Source: an uncultured Polaribacter sp. (GTDB taxonomy: Bacteria > Bacteroidota > Bacteroidia > Flavobacteriales > Flavobacteriaceae). From it: a stretch of DNA of 64,000 bases. The first letter of the stretch is position 1; every line of letters begins with the position of its first letter. The notes beneath the pieces were generated by a model. It was not told where the DNA came from, ran no database searches, and was given only the letters and a program-made list of their open reading frames with translations. The stretch is from positions 1-64,000 of the forward strand of contig NZ_CANMVP010000003.1 of NCBI RefSeq assembly GCF_947501385.1, read 5' to 3'. Positions 62,370 to 64,000 of this stretch are shown here, in pieces. The position numbers and the translations under genes were made by a program.

Positions 62370-63864
62370 TTCTATATAAATTATTCACTAAAAGTCTTGT
62401 TTTTATTCTCGCAGGATTGTTTTCTATATCTCTTGTTTCTTCTCTCCATTTATTTAAAGCAGTTCTTAATTCGATCTTTTTCTCTTGGAATTTAGGCTCT
62501 TTTGCAAGGTTTATTAATTGATAAGTGTCATTTTTCATATCATATAGTTCCTCTGCGGGTCTTCCATTTTCTAAAGTTCGTAACAAATCATATTGCATTG
62601 GGTGTGTTTCTTTTACTGCAATAGTTGCATCGTAACTTTTATTACTCCAGCCTTTATATGCTCTTAAATCTGCAGGTAATACATAAGATTTTTTAGGCAT
62701 TAAATTTTTTATATAATAGAACCTTCCATCAAAAACCATACGGCTTGGATAATGTTCTCTTGGATCTGGCCCATGAGAGTTATGCTCTGCGAAAATGTAT
62801 TTTCTACCTGCAACATTTTCTTCTTTTCCATTGAAAACAGCAAGCAAAGACTTTCCCTGTACAGTTTTTGGAATTGGTAAATTCAAGAACTTTAAAATAG
62901 TTGGCATCATATCTACGTGAGAAATTAATGCTTTAGAAATTTGCCCTTTTGTTACGTTTGGTCCTGTAACAGCATAAGGAACATGTAAACCCTCAGAATA
63001 TGCAGAGGCTTTTGCTCTATGATATGGCTGCCCTTGGTCTGATGTGAAAATAATTAATGTGTTATCAAATTCTCCTTTTGCTTTTAAAGTTTCTATAATT
63101 GCACCTGCACAAGCGTCTGCCAATTGTACACAACCATAATATTTGCTCAAATCTTCTCGCATCATTGGGGTATCTGGCAAATAATCTGGCACCACAATTT
63201 TATTAGGATTTGGCATGTATTCAGGAAATTTATTCATATGAAGATCGAAATTTCTATGAGGAGGAGAAATATTCGCTTGAAAAAAGAAAGGTTTATCGCC
63301 AGATTCATCAATAAAATTGCTAATTACACTGCTATATTTTTCAGGATCATTGTGTACAGAATTTCTTGCTGTATATGGAAATTTCCAAGGCGGACTCATA
63401 TGAAACTTCTGTGTTATCGCAGTAAAAAAACCATTTTCCTCTAAAATTTCTGGTAAGGTTTTTATATATTCATGAATGCCTACTTTGTCTACTCTCGGTG
63501 CTTGTCTTCCAAAGAATATATCTGGCTGATTTAACTCTGGGGTTATCGTATTTCGCCAATGACCATTTGCATGTGGAAACATTCCTGTATTTATAGAACT
63601 TCTGCTTGGTGAGCAAGAAGGTACCGAAGCGTATGCATTTGTAAAACGCATTCCTTCTTTTGAAAAAGCATCAAAATTGGGCGTCTCTATTCCTTTCATT
63701 CCGTCAATGGAAGTATCATAACCTTGATCGTCCATTAAAATTAAAACAACATTTAATGGTTTTTCAGCTGCTTTTTTATGAGTTATCTCTTTAGATGCTT
63801 TACAATTCAAAATTAGAGTTGTAAAAATCACTACCGTAAAAAATCGAATGCTCAAAGATTTCAT
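62344..63864 (-). CDS. S1-family sulfatase F (lipoprotein)
   Basis: A 506-residue sulfatase with lipoprotein signal IRFFTVVIFTTLILNCKAS (Cys21). The metal site is LMDDQGYD (D45, D46) and the formylglycine motif is C84-S-P-S-R88 in CSPSRSSINTGMFPHANGHW. FHMSPPWKFPYTARN, SPPHRNFDLHMN and FTSDQGQPYHRAKAS fit the heparan-sulfatase-like branch of S1. It is the first gene of the right-hand minus-strand run and has its own boxed promoter. Its C-terminus overlaps the promoter box of the following LamG gene. Confidence 0.92.
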   Translation of the reverse strand: MKSLSIRFFTVVIFTTLILNCKASKEITHKKAAEKPLNVVLILMDDQGYDTSIDGMKGIETPNFDAFSKEGMRFTNAYASVPSCSPSRSSINTGMFPHANGHWRNTITPELNQPDIFFGRQAPRVDKVGIHEYIKTLPEILEENGFFTAITQKFHMSPPWKFPYTARNSVHNDPEKYSSVISNFIDESGDKPFFFQANISPPHRNFDLHMNKFPEYMPNPNKIVVPDYLPDTPMMREDLSKYYGCVQLADACAGAIIETLKAKGEFDNTLIIFTSDQGQPYHRAKASAYSEGLHVPYAVTGPNVTKGQISKALISHVDMMPTILKFLNLPIPKTVQGKSLLAVFNGKEENVAGRKYIFAEHNSHGPDPREHYPSRMVFDGRFYYIKNLMPKKSYVLPADLRAYKGWSNKSYDATIAVKETHPMQYDLLRTLENGRPAEELYDMKNDTYQLINLAKEPKFQEKKIELRTALNKWREETRDIENNPARIKTRLLVNNLYRNRFVQDRN

Positions 63865-63893
63865 AAATTACAAGTATACTTTATATTAAAATT

Positions 63894-63939
63894 TAAAGGT
63901 ATTATAATTACTACAATAGGGCATCCTGTTCTTGCAGGT
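63894..63939 (-). promoter_or_regulatory. Sulfatase F promoter with PUL box
   Basis: The box ATCCTGTTCTTGCAGGT (63923-63939) lies 21 bp from TACCTTTA on the minus strand (63894-63901; 7 of 8). The start codon is 58 bp from the box. It faces an inverted box 7 bp to the right. Confidence 0.68.
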
Positions 63940-63946
63940 AGCTTTA

Positions 63947-63992
63947 GCAGGTTGGTACAGGATATAAATAGAAATATTTAGCACCATTTTTG
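63947..63992 (+). promoter_or_regulatory. Divergent promoter with PUL box for a gene beyond the window
   Basis: On the minus strand the box reads ATCCTGTACCAACCTGC (63947-63963). On the plus strand CATTTTTG follows after 21 bp (63985-63992; 7 of 8). No start codon is in view, so the gene would begin beyond base 64000. Together with the sulfatase F box this forms a 41-bp near-palindrome (63923-63963). Confidence 0.6.
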
Positions 63993-64000
63993 ATGAACTT

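Noticed and set aside
1..64000. CRISPR arrays, rRNA genes, complete insertion sequences, riboswitches, phage genes
   Set aside because: None seen: no regularly spaced direct repeats, no rRNA sequence, no transposase frame, and the only recombinase is the tyrosine type at 616-1767.

Overview
The window looks like chromosomal DNA of a marine flavobacterium (Bacteroidota, Flavobacteriaceae). The evidence is low G+C, SusC/SusD pairs, type IX secretion tails, promoters of the TTTG/TAnnTTTG kind, a SDR-type threonine dehydrogenase, a CrtY lycopene cyclase and dispersed palindromic intergenic repeats. The species cannot be named from the sequence; Polaribacter- or Formosa-like relatives are a guess.

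Bases 1-15800 are mostly core genome: a possible one-gene cassette beside a tyrosine recombinase, crtY, a thioredoxin-like protein, threonine dehydrogenase, two small lipoproteins, recX in a repeat-rich stretch, a TetR-RND efflux operon (tetR, tolC-like, adaptor, pump) with a visible operator, a polyprenyl diphosphate synthase and a CAU-anticodon tRNA. Bases 15815-18363 hold two Gfo/Idh/MocA oxidoreductases; the second has lost the start of its Tat signal where a dispersed repeat abuts it.

Bases 18614-27386 are an L-rhamnose catabolic operon (rhaEW, rhaI, rhaB, lldD, NCS1-like permease) with a divergent GntR/LacI-type regulator. The route would be rhamnose to rhamnulose to rhamnulose-1-P, then DHAP plus L-lactaldehyde, L-lactate and pyruvate.

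Bases 27726 to the right edge are one or two polysaccharide utilization loci for a sulfated, rhamnose-containing glycan: two SusC/SusD pairs, six S1-type sulfatases, a GH106-like and a GH78 alpha-L-rhamnosidase, a GH43, a BNR_4-type beta-propeller protein (possible lyase), a calcium-loop protein of unknown function, two related LamG/T9SS surface proteins, a 55-residue peptide and a carboxypeptidase-D-like accessory protein. An ulvan- or rhamnan-like substrate is the best inference, but no PL28, PL40, GH105 or GH39 was recognised here.

The most interesting observation is a recurring promoter architecture. A 17-bp box (in transcript orientation roughly ACAGGNNNNGNNCAGGAT) ends exactly 21 nt before a -7 element of the TAnnTTTG type. 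It occurs nine times: before the rhamnose operon, both SusC genes, both LamG genes, GH106, two sulfatases and a gene beyond the right edge. This would place sugar catabolism and PUL genes in one regulon. It was found by eye and needs a genome-wide scan.
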